The translations under genes and the position numbers were made by a program. Shown piece by piece: positions 51,563 to 60,626 of a DNA stretch of 64,000 bases (the stretch's first letter is position 1; each line of letters opens with the position of its first letter). Source of the stretch: Cellvibrio sp. UBA7661 (GTDB lineage Bacteria > Pseudomonadota > Gammaproteobacteria > Pseudomonadales > Cellvibrionaceae); contig DLHT01000005.1 of assembly GCA_002483365.1 (NCBI GenBank), forward strand, positions 1 through 64,000, in the 5' to 3' direction. The notes beneath the pieces were generated by a model. That model had not been told where the DNA came from. It searched no databases and saw nothing but the letters and a program-made list of their open reading frames with translations.

Positions 51563-54063
51563 ATATTTCACGCCGTTTATTTGCCAAAGCCAACGCCGCT
51601 GCAGTAGCGGCAGCCGCGATTGGTTTACCTGTTCCCGCAAGCGCGAGTAATTTAATTACCAACCGCGAACTCACTAATTTGCAATGGAACAAAGCGCCTT
51701 GCCGTTTTTGCGGCACTGGTTGCGGCGTAATGGTGGCCACCAAAGACAATCGTGTCGTTGCGACCCACGGCGATGTAAAAGCAGAAGTGAACCGCGGCTT
51801 GAATTGTGCGAAGGGTTATTTCCTCTCCAAAATTATGTACGGCAGTGACCGCTTGCATGAACCGCTGCTGCGCATGAAAAATGGCAAATACGATAAAAAT
51901 GGTGATTTCACGCCCGTGAGCTGGGATACCGCGTTTGACATCATGGCGCAAAAAATGAAAGACGCCATCGCGCAGCTCGGCCCCGAAAGTATCGCCATGC
52001 TCGGCTCCGGCCAATGGACGGTATGGGAAGCTTACGCGGCAAGTAAATTATTCAAAGGCGGTTTGCGCTCCAATAACCTCGACCCTAACGCGCGCCACTG
52101 TATGGCCTCAGCGGTAACCGGTTTTATGCGCACCTTTGGCATGGATGAACCCATGGGTTGCTACGACGATTTTGAAGCCGCCGATGCGTTTGTGCTCTGG
52201 GGTTCAAACATGGCGGAGATGCATCCGATTTTGTGGAGCCGCATCACCGACCGGCGCATGTCGTTTCCCCATGTGCAAGTCGCGGTGCTATCACCTTATG
52301 AGACACGCAGTTTTGACTTGGCCGATGTGCCGCTTATTTTCAAACCCAATACCGATTTAATTATTTTGAATTACATCGCCAACCACATTATCCAAAGTGG
52401 AAAAGTGAATCAGGAGTTTGTGAAAAAGTACACGCGTTTTGCCAAAGGGCAAGACGATATTGGTTACGGTTTGCGCGCTGAAGATCCACGCCAGAAAAAC
52501 GCTAAAGGTGCCGACAAAGCCAATACCTGGAGCGATATTACCTTTGAGGATTTTGCCAATTTTGTAAAACCCTACACGCTCGAACACACCGCCAAAGAAA
52601 CCGGTGTTGCGCCCGAACATTTAAAACGTCTTGCCGATATTTATGCCGACCCGAAAATAAAAGTGATGTCGCTGTGGACCATGGGTTTTAACCAGCACAC
52701 CCGCGGCACTTGGGCCAACAACATGGTGTACAACCTGCATTTGTTGACCGGAAAAATTGCCGAACCGGGCAACAGTCCCTTTTCATTGACCGGCCAACCT
52801 TCCGCTTGCGGCTCCGCGCGCGAAGTGGGCACCTTTGCACATCGTTTGCCTGCCGATTTGTTAGTCGCCAACCCTAAACACCGCGCGATTGCAGAAAAAA
52901 TCTGGAAATTACCCGAGGGCACTGTGCCCGATAAAATCGGTTTTGCAGCGGTAACCCAAAGCCGAAAATTAAAAGACGGCGTCATCCGTTTTTATTGGAC
53001 GCAAGTGTGCAACAACATGCAGGCCGGGCCGAATATCGCCCAGGAAATTTTACCGGGCTGGCGTAACCCCGATGCGTTTGTGGTGGTGTCAGATGTGTAC
53101 CCCACCGTTTCTGCACAAGCAGCCGATTTAATTCTGCCCAGCGCCATGTGGGTAGAAAAAGAAGGTGCCTATGGCAACGCTGAACGGCGCACACAATTTT
53201 GGCATCAATTAGTCAAAGCACCGGGCGATGCAAAATCGGATTTATGGCAACTGATTGAATTTTCCAAACGCATCAATACCAATGATGTCTGGCCAGAAGC
53301 ATTACTCAGCAAAGCGCCCGAGTATAAAAATAAATCTCTCTATCAAATTTTATTTACTAACGGCCAGGTCAACCAATTTGCCAACAGTGAGCGCGATGTC
53401 GCTTATTTAAATAGCGAAGCCGATGCCTTTGGTTTTTATATCCAGAAGGGCTTGTTTGAAGAATATGCACAATTCGGACGCGGCCACGGCCATGACCTTG
53501 CCGATTTTAATGCGTACCACAATGCGCGCGGTTTGCGTTGGCCAGTGGTAGACGGAAAAGAAACGCGCTGGCGCTATCGCGAAGGTCATGATCCCTATGT
53601 GGAAAAAGGTACAGGTGTACAGTTTTATGGCCACCCCGATAAGCGCGCCATTATTTTTGCATTGCCGTACGAGCCGCCTGCGGAATCACCCGATCAGGAA
53701 TATCCATTCTGGTTGAGTACTGGCCGCGTACTGGAACATTGGCACACCGGCACCATGACCAACCGCGTAGAAGAATTGCACGCAGCGGTGCCCAATGCGC
53801 TGGTGTATATGAACCACGAAGATGCTGAAGCGATGGGAGTCAGGCGCGGCAGCGAAGTGCGGGTAATTAGCAGACGCGGCGCTGTACGTGTGCGTGTGGA
53901 AACACGCGGCCGGGTAAAACCACCGCGCGGTTTGATATTCATTCCGTTCTTCGATGCAACCCGTTTGGTCAATAACGTCACACTCGACGCAACCGATCCG
54001 ATTTCACTGCAAACCGATTTTAAAAAGTGCGCGGTAAAAATCGAACTGATCAATTTGGCGTGA
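51559..54063 (+). CDS. napA: Periplasmic nitrate reductase catalytic subunit
   Basis: An 834-residue molybdenum enzyme that reduces nitrate to nitrite in the periplasm. The Tat signal starts MNISRRLFAKAN. The [4Fe-4S] cysteines are CRFCGTGC (48, 51, 55) and NCAKG (83). The molybdenum-ligand cysteine is in PNARHCMASA (Cys181). TMGFNQHTRGTW, NSPFSLTGQPSACGSAREVG and the C-terminal WHTGTMTNRV are NapA landmarks, and length is normal. It is translationally coupled to napD before it and napB after it. Confidence 0.96.
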   Translation: MNISRRLFAKANAAAVAAAAIGLPVPASASNLITNRELTNLQWNKAPCRFCGTGCGVMVATKDNRVVATHGDVKAEVNRGLNCAKGYFLSKIMYGSDRLHEPLLRMKNGKYDKNGDFTPVSWDTAFDIMAQKMKDAIAQLGPESIAMLGSGQWTVWEAYAASKLFKGGLRSNNLDPNARHCMASAVTGFMRTFGMDEPMGCYDDFEAADAFVLWGSNMAEMHPILWSRITDRRMSFPHVQVAVLSPYETRSFDLADVPLIFKPNTDLIILNYIANHIIQSGKVNQEFVKKYTRFAKGQDDIGYGLRAEDPRQKNAKGADKANTWSDITFEDFANFVKPYTLEHTAKETGVAPEHLKRLADIYADPKIKVMSLWTMGFNQHTRGTWANNMVYNLHLLTGKIAEPGNSPFSLTGQPSACGSAREVGTFAHRLPADLLVANPKHRAIAEKIWKLPEGTVPDKIGFAAVTQSRKLKDGVIRFYWTQVCNNMQAGPNIAQEILPGWRNPDAFVVVSDVYPTVSAQAADLILPSAMWVEKEGAYGNAERRTQFWHQLVKAPGDAKSDLWQLIEFSKRINTNDVWPEALLSKAPEYKNKSLYQILFTNGQVNQFANSERDVAYLNSEADAFGFYIQKGLFEEYAQFGRGHGHDLADFNAYHNARGLRWPVVDGKETRWRYREGHDPYVEKGTGVQFYGHPDKRAIIFALPYEPPAESPDQEYPFWLSTGRVLEHWHTGTMTNRVEELHAAVPNALVYMNHEDAEAMGVRRGSEVRVISRRGAVRVRVETRGRVKPPRGLIFIPFFDATRLVNNVTLDATDPISLQTDFKKCAVKIELINLA

Positions 54064-54074
54064 TGCAGAGGATT

Positions 54075-54578
54075 ATGATGATGAAAAAAATAGTATTCGC
54101 TCTCAGCATCTTCTGCGCGCTTTGTATCGCCTTTATCAATGTGCATGCGCAACAAACTACTGAGCCCATGACTGCAAAATTGGATGTGCCAGCACCCGAT
54201 GGCATTCGCCCCGGAGGCACTTTGAATCAGGAATTACCGGCACCAAAAATTCCGCGCGATCGCATCAGTACTGGTCCGGCGAGCCGCAATTATCCGGAAC
54301 AGCCACCGATGATTCCGCACAATATCCGCGGTTACCAAATCGATAAAAATTTTAACATGTGTTTGACTTGCCATAGCCGTAATGCCAGTCCGCAAACCGG
54401 TGCCACCATGGTCAGTATTACTCATTATTATGACCGTGATGGTCAGGCGCTCGCGGCCGTTTCACCGCGCCGCTATTTTTGTGTGCAATGCCATTTGCCC
54501 CAAGCCGATGTGGAACCGGCGCGCACCAATAATTACCAAAGTATTGATGCGCTTTTGCAAAGTGGCAGCGGGGAATAA
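54075..54578 (+). CDS. napB: NapB, diheme cytochrome c subunit
   Basis: A small periplasmic electron-transfer subunit that passes electrons to NapA. It has a signal peptide (KKIVFALSIFCALCIAFINVHA) and two heme sites, CLTCH and CVQCH, plus NapB wording (PPMIPHNIRGYQIDKNFNMCLTCHSR, in parts). Three consecutive ATGs (54075, 54078, 54081) follow AGAGGA; a further ATG at 54063 overlaps the napA stop. I list the first of the three. It is about 167 residues in length. Confidence 0.93.
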   Translation: MMMKKIVFALSIFCALCIAFINVHAQQTTEPMTAKLDVPAPDGIRPGGTLNQELPAPKIPRDRISTGPASRNYPEQPPMIPHNIRGYQIDKNFNMCLTCHSRNASPQTGATMVSITHYYDRDGQALAAVSPRRYFCVQCHLPQADVEPARTNNYQSIDALLQSGSGE

Positions 54579-54581
54579 CTC

Positions 54582-55286
54582 ATGTGGAAATTGATTAAAG
54601 ATTACTGGCAGCGATTCAAACGCCCCGCCACTTACATCGGCATGGGCACTTTAAGTATGGGCGGTTTTATTGCCGGAATTATTTTTTGGGGCGGATTCAA
54701 CACCGCACTCGAACTGACCAATACCGAGCAATTTTGTATCGGTTGTCATGAAATGAAAAATAATCCTTATCAGGAACTGTCCAGCACTATCCACTACACC
54801 AACCGCTCTGGCGTGCGCGCCATGTGCTCGGACTGCCATGTACCCCATGATTGGACAGACAAAATTGCGCGCAAAATGCAGGCATCAAAAGAAGTCTGGG
54901 GAAAAATATTTGGCACCATCAACACGCGCGATAAATTTCTCGCCAAACGGCGTGAATTGGCCGAGCGCGAATGGGCGCGCCTGAAAGCGAATGATTCATT
55001 GGAGTGCCGCAATTGCCATGCATTGGAATCCATGGATTTCACCCAGCAGTCGCCGCGCGCGCAAGCTATGCACTCCACCCTGCTCGCCAGCGGTGAAAAA
55101 ACCTGTATCGATTGCCACAAAGGCATCGCGCACCATTTGCCGGATATGGCCGGTGTACCTATGGTGACGCAAGTCTGGCAAGACAAAATGATGGAGGAGC
55201 GTTTACAGGAGCCTTGGCAACAATCAATTAGCCGGATTATCGCGCAAGGGAACGCAGCAGAAAGTCATCCTCAATCCGCGCAATAA
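54582..55286 (+). CDS. napC: NapC, tetraheme quinol dehydrogenase
   Basis: A 234-residue membrane-anchored cytochrome of the NapC/NirT family that takes electrons from quinol for NapB. One N-terminal helix (about residues 17-40) is followed by four heme motifs: CIGCH, CSDCH, CRNCH and CIDCH. Length is slightly above average. It is the last gene of napEDABC; napF, napG and napH are not present. Its last 50 bases overlap, on the opposite strand, the end of the SufE-like gene. Confidence 0.95.
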   Translation: MWKLIKDYWQRFKRPATYIGMGTLSMGGFIAGIIFWGGFNTALELTNTEQFCIGCHEMKNNPYQELSSTIHYTNRSGVRAMCSDCHVPHDWTDKIARKMQASKEVWGKIFGTINTRDKFLAKRRELAEREWARLKANDSLECRNCHALESMDFTQQSPRAQAMHSTLLASGEKTCIDCHKGIAHHLPDMAGVPMVTQVWQDKMMEERLQEPWQQSISRIIAQGNAAESHPQSAQ

Positions 55287-55692
55287 TCACTTTCAAACCA
55301 TTATTGCGCGATGGGGTCAGGTGTTTTTCCAATCCCAGAACACGCAGCGCGTGCTGCAAATCCAAACCCGCCAATTCTGTGCGGGTTTTTCCATTGATCT
55401 GTATCAGTAACAATGCGGCCAAACCATTCATGACGCTGCTGTCGGAATCAAACCCGAGATAGTGCTGCTCGCCTTGCTGCTCATGCGCCAGCCATACAGG
55501 AATTTCACAGCCTTTGATCAGGTTGGCGGGCAAACGGATATCGGCTTTGGGCTGGATTAACTTGCCCCATTGGATGATCAGTTTGTATTGCTGCTGCCAG
55601 TTGGTCACAGTCTTTAATTCATCCAGATTGATCTGGCTCAGGTCATCGCGGGGAATCACGTTTTTGATCTCACGGAAAATGGATGGCGGCAA
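55237..55692 (-). CDS. csdE: SufE/CsdE family sulfur acceptor protein
   Basis: A 151-residue protein that receives sulfur from a cysteine desulfurase. The reactive cysteine is Cys62 in LIKGCEIPVWL; NWQQQYKLIIQWGK and FDSDSSVMNGLAALLLIQINGKT are SufE/CsdE landmarks. I cannot decide CsdE against SufE; the nearby tcdA (CsdL) favours CsdE. The only upstream start is TTG at 55692; a GTG about 12 codons inside is an alternative, and neither has a good ribosome site. The 3' end overlaps napC by 50 bases in convergent orientation. Confidence 0.83.
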   Translation of the reverse strand: MPPSIFREIKNVIPRDDLSQINLDELKTVTNWQQQYKLIIQWGKLIQPKADIRLPANLIKGCEIPVWLAHEQQGEQHYLGFDSDSSVMNGLAALLLIQINGKTRTELAGLDLQHALRVLGLEKHLTPSRNNGLKVIIARIEDDFLLRSLAR

Positions 55693-55901
55693 TTATAAGG
55701 GTTATAGGGGTACATAAGGGCGCGCGAAAACTTTAAGAATCTTTACCTGGTGCCCGCCCACAGCAGCGACCGTCAAGGCTAGAATAGCGCCATAACGTAC
55801 AATCGCTGGTCACAGCGAATAACAATAAGCGTATTGATTACGCCCACCACCGCTGCATGCTCTCGCAGACAACCAATTTGCTGTTGATGACGAGGGTTTA
55901 T

Positions 55902-57074
55902 ATGAACGTGTTTTTGAATTCTTTATGCACCGCGGTGTTCGCACTGGGCATGATTGCCTGTAGTAAACCTGCTACAGAAACCACCCCTACTACCACACAG
56001 GAAACCAACGCGACGGTTGCTACTTCCAGTGCTCCGGCCGCTGCCCCCAACTACAAAGTGATTGCTTATTACATGGGCGATGGCTCGGATTTGTCGCGCT
56101 ACAATTTCAGTCAATTGACGCACATCATCTACAGTTTTTTGCATTTGAATGGCAACCAATTATCGTTTGATAGCGAACAGGATAAGCTCGCCCTGCAGCG
56201 TCTGGTAGCGCTCAAACACCAGCATCCACATCTGAAAGTGATGTTGTCGCTGGGTGGTTGGGGCGGCTGTGAAACCTGTTCAGACGTTTTCAATTCTGCT
56301 GAAAACCGCAACGCCTTTGCGCAATCGACCTTAGCCATCATTAAAGAATACCAAGCCGATGGTATTGATCTGGACTGGGAATACCCCGTTGTCCCCGGCT
56401 TCCCTGGCCATAAATTTGCGCCCTATGACCGCGAGAATTTCACCGCGCTGATCCAGGAATTGCGCAACGCATTTGGCGATCACTATGAATTGAGTTTTGC
56501 AGCGGGCGGGTTTGACCAGTTTTTGGAAAACGCGGTGGATTGGAATGCAATTATGCCGCTGCTCGATAACGTCAATTTAATGAGTTACGACATAGTCAAC
56601 GGCGCTACACCGCACACTGGCCACCACACCGCGCTCTACTCAACTCCTGAACAAAAAGATTCCACCGATAACGCCGTGAAATTTTTATTGGCCAAAGGCA
56701 TAGCGTCAGAAAAAATTGTTATTGGTACTGCGTTCTATGCACGCATGTGGGAACAGGTTGCCGATACCAATAATGGGTTATATCAACCGGGTGTACACAT
56801 CGATGGGGCAGACTACAAAGAATTCGCAGCGCGTTTTAGCACCGAAAACGGTTTTGTCTATCACTGGGATGATGTTGCCAAAGCACCGACTTATTACAAC
56901 CCAAGCACAAAAGTATTCGCCACTTTTGATGACCCGCGTTCAATGGCGGAAAAAGCGCAGTATGTGAAAGAACATAAGCTCGGCGGCATGATGTTCTGGC
57001 AATTACCTCATGACACTGATGAGAATGGATTGCTGAATGCTATCTATACGCATCTGGTTGGCAGCGCACAGTAA
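55902..57074 (+). CDS. GH18 family chitinase-like lipoprotein
   Basis: A 390-residue secreted enzyme. The N-terminus MNVFLNSLCTAVFALGMIACS is a lipoprotein signal with a Cys lipobox, followed by a Thr/Ala/Pro-rich linker to about residue 48. The catalytic domain has YKVIAYYMGDGSDLSRYNFSQLTHIIYSF, MLSLGGWGGC and the GH18 active site DGIDLDWEYP (Asp153, Asp156, Asp158, Glu160), NLMSYDIV and MMFWQLPHD. It likely cleaves chitin or related beta-1,4-GlcNAc polymers at the cell surface. The ATG at 55902 follows GAGGG; the frame is open back to 55857. Confidence 0.92.
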   Translation: MNVFLNSLCTAVFALGMIACSKPATETTPTTTQETNATVATSSAPAAAPNYKVIAYYMGDGSDLSRYNFSQLTHIIYSFLHLNGNQLSFDSEQDKLALQRLVALKHQHPHLKVMLSLGGWGGCETCSDVFNSAENRNAFAQSTLAIIKEYQADGIDLDWEYPVVPGFPGHKFAPYDRENFTALIQELRNAFGDHYELSFAAGGFDQFLENAVDWNAIMPLLDNVNLMSYDIVNGATPHTGHHTALYSTPEQKDSTDNAVKFLLAKGIASEKIVIGTAFYARMWEQVADTNNGLYQPGVHIDGADYKEFAARFSTENGFVYHWDDVAKAPTYYNPSTKVFATFDDPRSMAEKAQYVKEHKLGGMMFWQLPHDTDENGLLNAIYTHLVGSAQ

Positions 57075-57120
57075 CGATCACACGCGCCTTGTCATACGTG
57101 TAATAGTCAGTTGCACCTGC

Positions 57121-57154
57121 TTTGCTGTAACTATTTTTTGGTAGTTACAGCAAA
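57121..57154. repeat. Perfect 13-bp hairpin downstream of the GH18 gene
   Basis: Arms 57121-57133 (TTTGCTGTAACTA) and 57142-57154 are exact inverted copies with a T-rich loop. No T-run follows on either strand, so it is a poor terminator by the usual rule and might be an operator or RNA-stability element. Confidence 0.55.
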
Positions 57155-57271
57155 ACGCGATAAAAAAGTTATAAAAAAACCGGTTTTTCCATGAGCGCAT
57201 CATTGCCACTGTCAGCTTGCGGAAAACTATGCTTTACTGACAAAAATTAACACACGGCTACATCCCCTATT

Positions 57272-58603
57272 ATGACTATCCAGCACGACATTCTAAAAGC
57301 AAGGCTGCTTGGATTACTCATTATCATTACTTTGTGCGCTCTGGCTTTCCAGCATTATGGGCCGGAGCGCACCCTTATTGTGGGGCAAGATTCAGGTCTC
57401 TACTTCGAGGCAATTGATGATCGCGGAAACGGCGGAAAATCGGTTGCCACCCTGTCCCGCGACGGTGAAAAATTTATTCTGGATTGCGACATCATCGCAT
57501 CGGAATATGCATGGCCTTACTGCGAAATCAGTTTCAATCTTGCCGACCAAAAGGGTAAGGGCAAAGACCTGACCAATTATGAGCGTGTAACACTCTACGC
57601 AAAATATTCCGAGCCGCAGACATTTGGTGTGCGTTTCCAACTGATCAACTACAACCCTGCCTATGCACGCAAGGGTGAAGACAATTCGCTGAAATACAAC
57701 GCGATCGAATTATTCGATACCCATGAACGCTACCCGCAAGTGATCGATATGAGCCATATGCAGGTGCCTACCTGGTGGCTGAGCCAAGGCAAAATCCCGC
57801 CGGAATTTTGGGGGCCAGAATTCAATGAAGTGCGCGGCGTACAAATTGCTACCGGCGAGCAAGTCAAACCGGGCAAGTACCAGATGATTATTGAACGCAT
57901 TGAAATCAGCGGCAAATACATCAGCGACCGCACCTTGTATCTGTTGTTGCTCGCAATCTGGACACTGGCAGCCATGTCGTTTTTTATCAGCACGCTGCAT
58001 AAGGCGAATATTGAAGTGATGCTCAACAAACAGCGGCAACACCAACTTGAGGCGTTGAATCGTTTATTGAATCAGGAGCATAAAGAGCTGGAAGAACGGT
58101 TGACGCGTGACCCGCTAACCGGAGTCTTCAATCGCGATGGTTTGGCTCCGATATTCCAGTTGGGATTCGACTCGGATGTGACGCCACTCTTGTCGTTGAT
58201 CTTTATTGATATCGACCATTTCAAGAAAGTAAACGATACCTACGGCCACCCGATTGGCGACCAGGTGTTATTAGCGTTCGCCCAAACATTGAGTGCCAAC
58301 ACCCGCACCCACGATTTACTGGCGCGCTGGGGCGGCGAAGAATTTGTACTGGCCTGCCCGGATACCTCGCTTGAAAATGCTCTTGGGCTCGCGGAAAAAT
58401 TGCGCCGCGCTATTGAAGAAAGCGAGTGGCCCAAGCAATTGAAACTTACCGCCAGTTTTGGTGTGGCGCAGATGATGGAAGGCGAATCGCCTACCGATTT
58501 TATCGCCCGTGCAGATAAAGCGTTGTATGTCGCCAAAGCCCAAGGGCGCAATTGCGTGCGCGCCTCCAACCAGGGACCTGCTACTTTAGTTGCAGTGAAA
58601 TAA
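57272..58603 (+). CDS. Membrane diguanylate cyclase with periplasmic jelly-roll sensor
   Basis: A 443-residue protein: helix 1 (about 10-28), a periplasmic domain (about 30-218) that looks like a carbohydrate-binding jelly roll (WPYCEISFNLAD, TNYERVTLYAKYSE, RVTLYAKY, MIIERIEISGKYI), helix 2 (about 222-242), a short coiled segment and a GGDEF domain. The active motif is GGEEF (354-358), and the inhibitory RxxD site (RTHD) is five residues before it. It should make c-di-GMP in response to an external cue, perhaps a sugar. Its end overlaps the convergent tatD gene by 18 bases. Confidence 0.9.
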   Translation: MTIQHDILKARLLGLLIIITLCALAFQHYGPERTLIVGQDSGLYFEAIDDRGNGGKSVATLSRDGEKFILDCDIIASEYAWPYCEISFNLADQKGKGKDLTNYERVTLYAKYSEPQTFGVRFQLINYNPAYARKGEDNSLKYNAIELFDTHERYPQVIDMSHMQVPTWWLSQGKIPPEFWGPEFNEVRGVQIATGEQVKPGKYQMIIERIEISGKYISDRTLYLLLLAIWTLAAMSFFISTLHKANIEVMLNKQRQHQLEALNRLLNQEHKELEERLTRDPLTGVFNRDGLAPIFQLGFDSDVTPLLSLIFIDIDHFKKVNDTYGHPIGDQVLLAFAQTLSANTRTHDLLARWGGEEFVLACPDTSLENALGLAEKLRRAIEESEWPKQLKLTASFGVAQMMEGESPTDFIARADKALYVAKAQGRNCVRASNQGPATLVAVK

Positions 58604-59404
58604 ACGGCGCGTATTCGCAACCGTTTTAGCCGCGACCTCCTCCACTGATACTCCGCGTAAATCTGCCAGCGCTTGTGCAATTAACGGCAGTGCTTGCGAT
58701 GTATTGCGCATACCCTGCCTGCCACTGGGCGGCATATCCGGCGCATCTGTTTCCAACACAATCGCGTCAAAAGGCACACGAGCAAAAGTCGCGCGTGTTT
58801 TCTGTGCGCGCTCGTAAGTAATCACCCCGCCTGCACCAAGACAAAAGCCCAGGTCAATCAACTGCATCGCCGTGTCATAGCTGCCACTAAAGGCATGCAC
58901 AACACCACCGTATTGCGGCTTGTGTTTTTTACACAGGGCAATCAATTCGTTATGGGTTTTGAGGCTGTGCACAATCAAGGGTTTGCCTAACCGGTTCGCC
59001 AGATCAATATGCCAGCTGAAAATGCCTAGCTGTTGCGACAAGGGCAGATCGATCGTTTTATCCAAACCGCATTCACCCACCGCGACACAGCGGTGCCGCT
59101 CCTGCTCAGGGAGCCCAGCCAGATAAGTGTCTATTTGCGTTTCATAACGGCGCAATGAGTCTACATCCACCGGCACCTGATGAATCCAGCAGGGATGAAT
59201 TCCAAACGCCCAGTAAAAACCCGGCATCGCCAATGACAGCTTCACCAATCTGTCCCACTGCTGCGGGTAAACACCGGGCATCACCAAGGCTTTCACACCC
59301 GCTGATTGGGCTGCCTGCCACACTTCCATGCGGTCAGCATCAAACTCGGGAAAATCAAAATGACAATGGCTATCAAAAAATGCGATGGAGTTGGACATAG
59401 TCAT
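58586..59404 (-). CDS. TatD family metal-dependent hydrolase
   Basis: A 272-residue TIM-barrel DNase of the TatD/YjjV group. Metal ligands appear as FFDSHCHFD (H-x-H), GECGLDKT (Glu), KPLIVHSLKTH and GVVHAFSG (His), and VLETDAPD (Asp). ATGs at 59404 and 59398 are both possible, with no clear ribosome site. YjjV-like wording (AFGIHPCWIHQV, LETDAPDMPP) suggests that subgroup. The gene sits between two diguanylate cyclase genes, and its 3' end overlaps the first. Confidence 0.9.
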   Translation of the reverse strand: MTMSNSIAFFDSHCHFDFPEFDADRMEVWQAAQSAGVKALVMPGVYPQQWDRLVKLSLAMPGFYWAFGIHPCWIHQVPVDVDSLRRYETQIDTYLAGLPEQERHRCVAVGECGLDKTIDLPLSQQLGIFSWHIDLANRLGKPLIVHSLKTHNELIALCKKHKPQYGGVVHAFSGSYDTAMQLIDLGFCLGAGGVITYERAQKTRATFARVPFDAIVLETDAPDMPPSGRQGMRNTSQALPLIAQALADLRGVSVEEVAAKTVANTRRLFHCN

Positions 59405-59533
59405 GTCTGCTTTTACACTCTTTCGGGATTACTTGGGCAAAGCCCTGCTTTAGCGACTATCATGAGTCTATAAAAAAGGGGGCAAACTGATTGGCCCTGA
59501 CAAAAGTGACCACGGGAGAATCTGCCGGCAATT

Positions 59534-60511
59534 ATGCTGACTGACTCAAAAAACAAATACCAGCGCGGAATGGTGTACCTGTTTGCCATACTCGCCGGCC
59601 TGTTCATTGCACCTTTTTGTGTGATTCGCTACCTCAATGGAGAAATCAGCAACGCCATTGTGGATTTGGCGATTGTGATTGCCGCGCTTGGCAGTGCGAT
59701 TTACACCTACCGCCTTGGGCAGGCAACACAGCTGGTATCCAATATTACCGCACTGCTGTATTCCTCTGGTGCAGTTGCGGTTGCCCATCTGAATGAACCT
59801 ATTTTTGTGTTTTGGGTATTTCCCTCGTTAATCGCCAATTTCTTTTTGCTGAGTACCAAAGCGGCGCTCATTACCAATTCGCTGACCATTATCGCGATAT
59901 TGCCTATCGCGCTTGGTATGACAAGCACGACAGAAACCCTGGCGATGGTTGCCTCGCTGGTGATGTGCAGTTGCATGGCGTATGTATTTGCCTTGCTCAC
60001 CCACCAACAACAGTCCTTGTTGCAAGGTTACGCCACGCAGGATGCGCTGACCGGCCTTGGCAACCGGCGTGCGATGGATGAAGAACTGGGCTTGTGTGTG
60101 GAAGATTATGAACGCGCCCAAACACCTGCCACCCTGATCGTTATCGATCTGGATTTTTTCAAAATGGTGAACGATAAGTTCGGTCACAACGTGGGCGATA
60201 AAGTGTTGATCGACCTGGCTGAATTACTGTCAAGACGTGTGCGCAAAACCGACCGCGCATTCCGCTTCGGCGGTGAAGAGTTTGTCGTGCTCGCGCGCAA
60301 TACCACACTGGCCGATGCGCTGGTAATCGCCGAGCAATTGCGCCTGCAAATTGAAGCCGAACTCAAAGATCCCGAAGGAGCCATCACCGCTTCGTTTGGC
60401 TGCGCCCAGTTACAGCCCGACGAAAGCCCGGAAGAATGGTTTGTACGTGCAGACAAAGCGATTTACCAAGCCAAACAACAAGGTCGCAACTGTGTGGTTG
60501 CCGCCGATTAA
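59534..60511 (+). CDS. Membrane diguanylate cyclase with five to six N-terminal helices
   Basis: A 325-residue protein. Residues 10-155 hold five or six membrane helices of MASE-like appearance; a GGDEF domain follows (about 165-325). The motif is GGEEF (246-250) with the inhibitory RKTD site five residues earlier, and DALTGLGNRRAMDEE and VIDLDFFKMVNDKFGHNVGD are intact, so it should be an active c-di-GMP synthase with product inhibition. The ATG at 59534 has only a distant GGGAGA. It is divergent from tatD. Confidence 0.9.
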   Translation: MLTDSKNKYQRGMVYLFAILAGLFIAPFCVIRYLNGEISNAIVDLAIVIAALGSAIYTYRLGQATQLVSNITALLYSSGAVAVAHLNEPIFVFWVFPSLIANFFLLSTKAALITNSLTIIAILPIALGMTSTTETLAMVASLVMCSCMAYVFALLTHQQQSLLQGYATQDALTGLGNRRAMDEELGLCVEDYERAQTPATLIVIDLDFFKMVNDKFGHNVGDKVLIDLAELLSRRVRKTDRAFRFGGEEFVVLARNTTLADALVIAEQLRLQIEAELKDPEGAITASFGCAQLQPDESPEEWFVRADKAIYQAKQQGRNCVVAAD

Positions 60512-60626
60512 GTAGGATTGATTGCTGCGCAGTGAGAAGCAGCGCCCGCTTTGCGATTCTTAATTCCTCCCCGTTCCCCCCTGCGCTATGCTGGCTACTG
60601 AATCGATTCTCGTTACAGGGTTGTCC

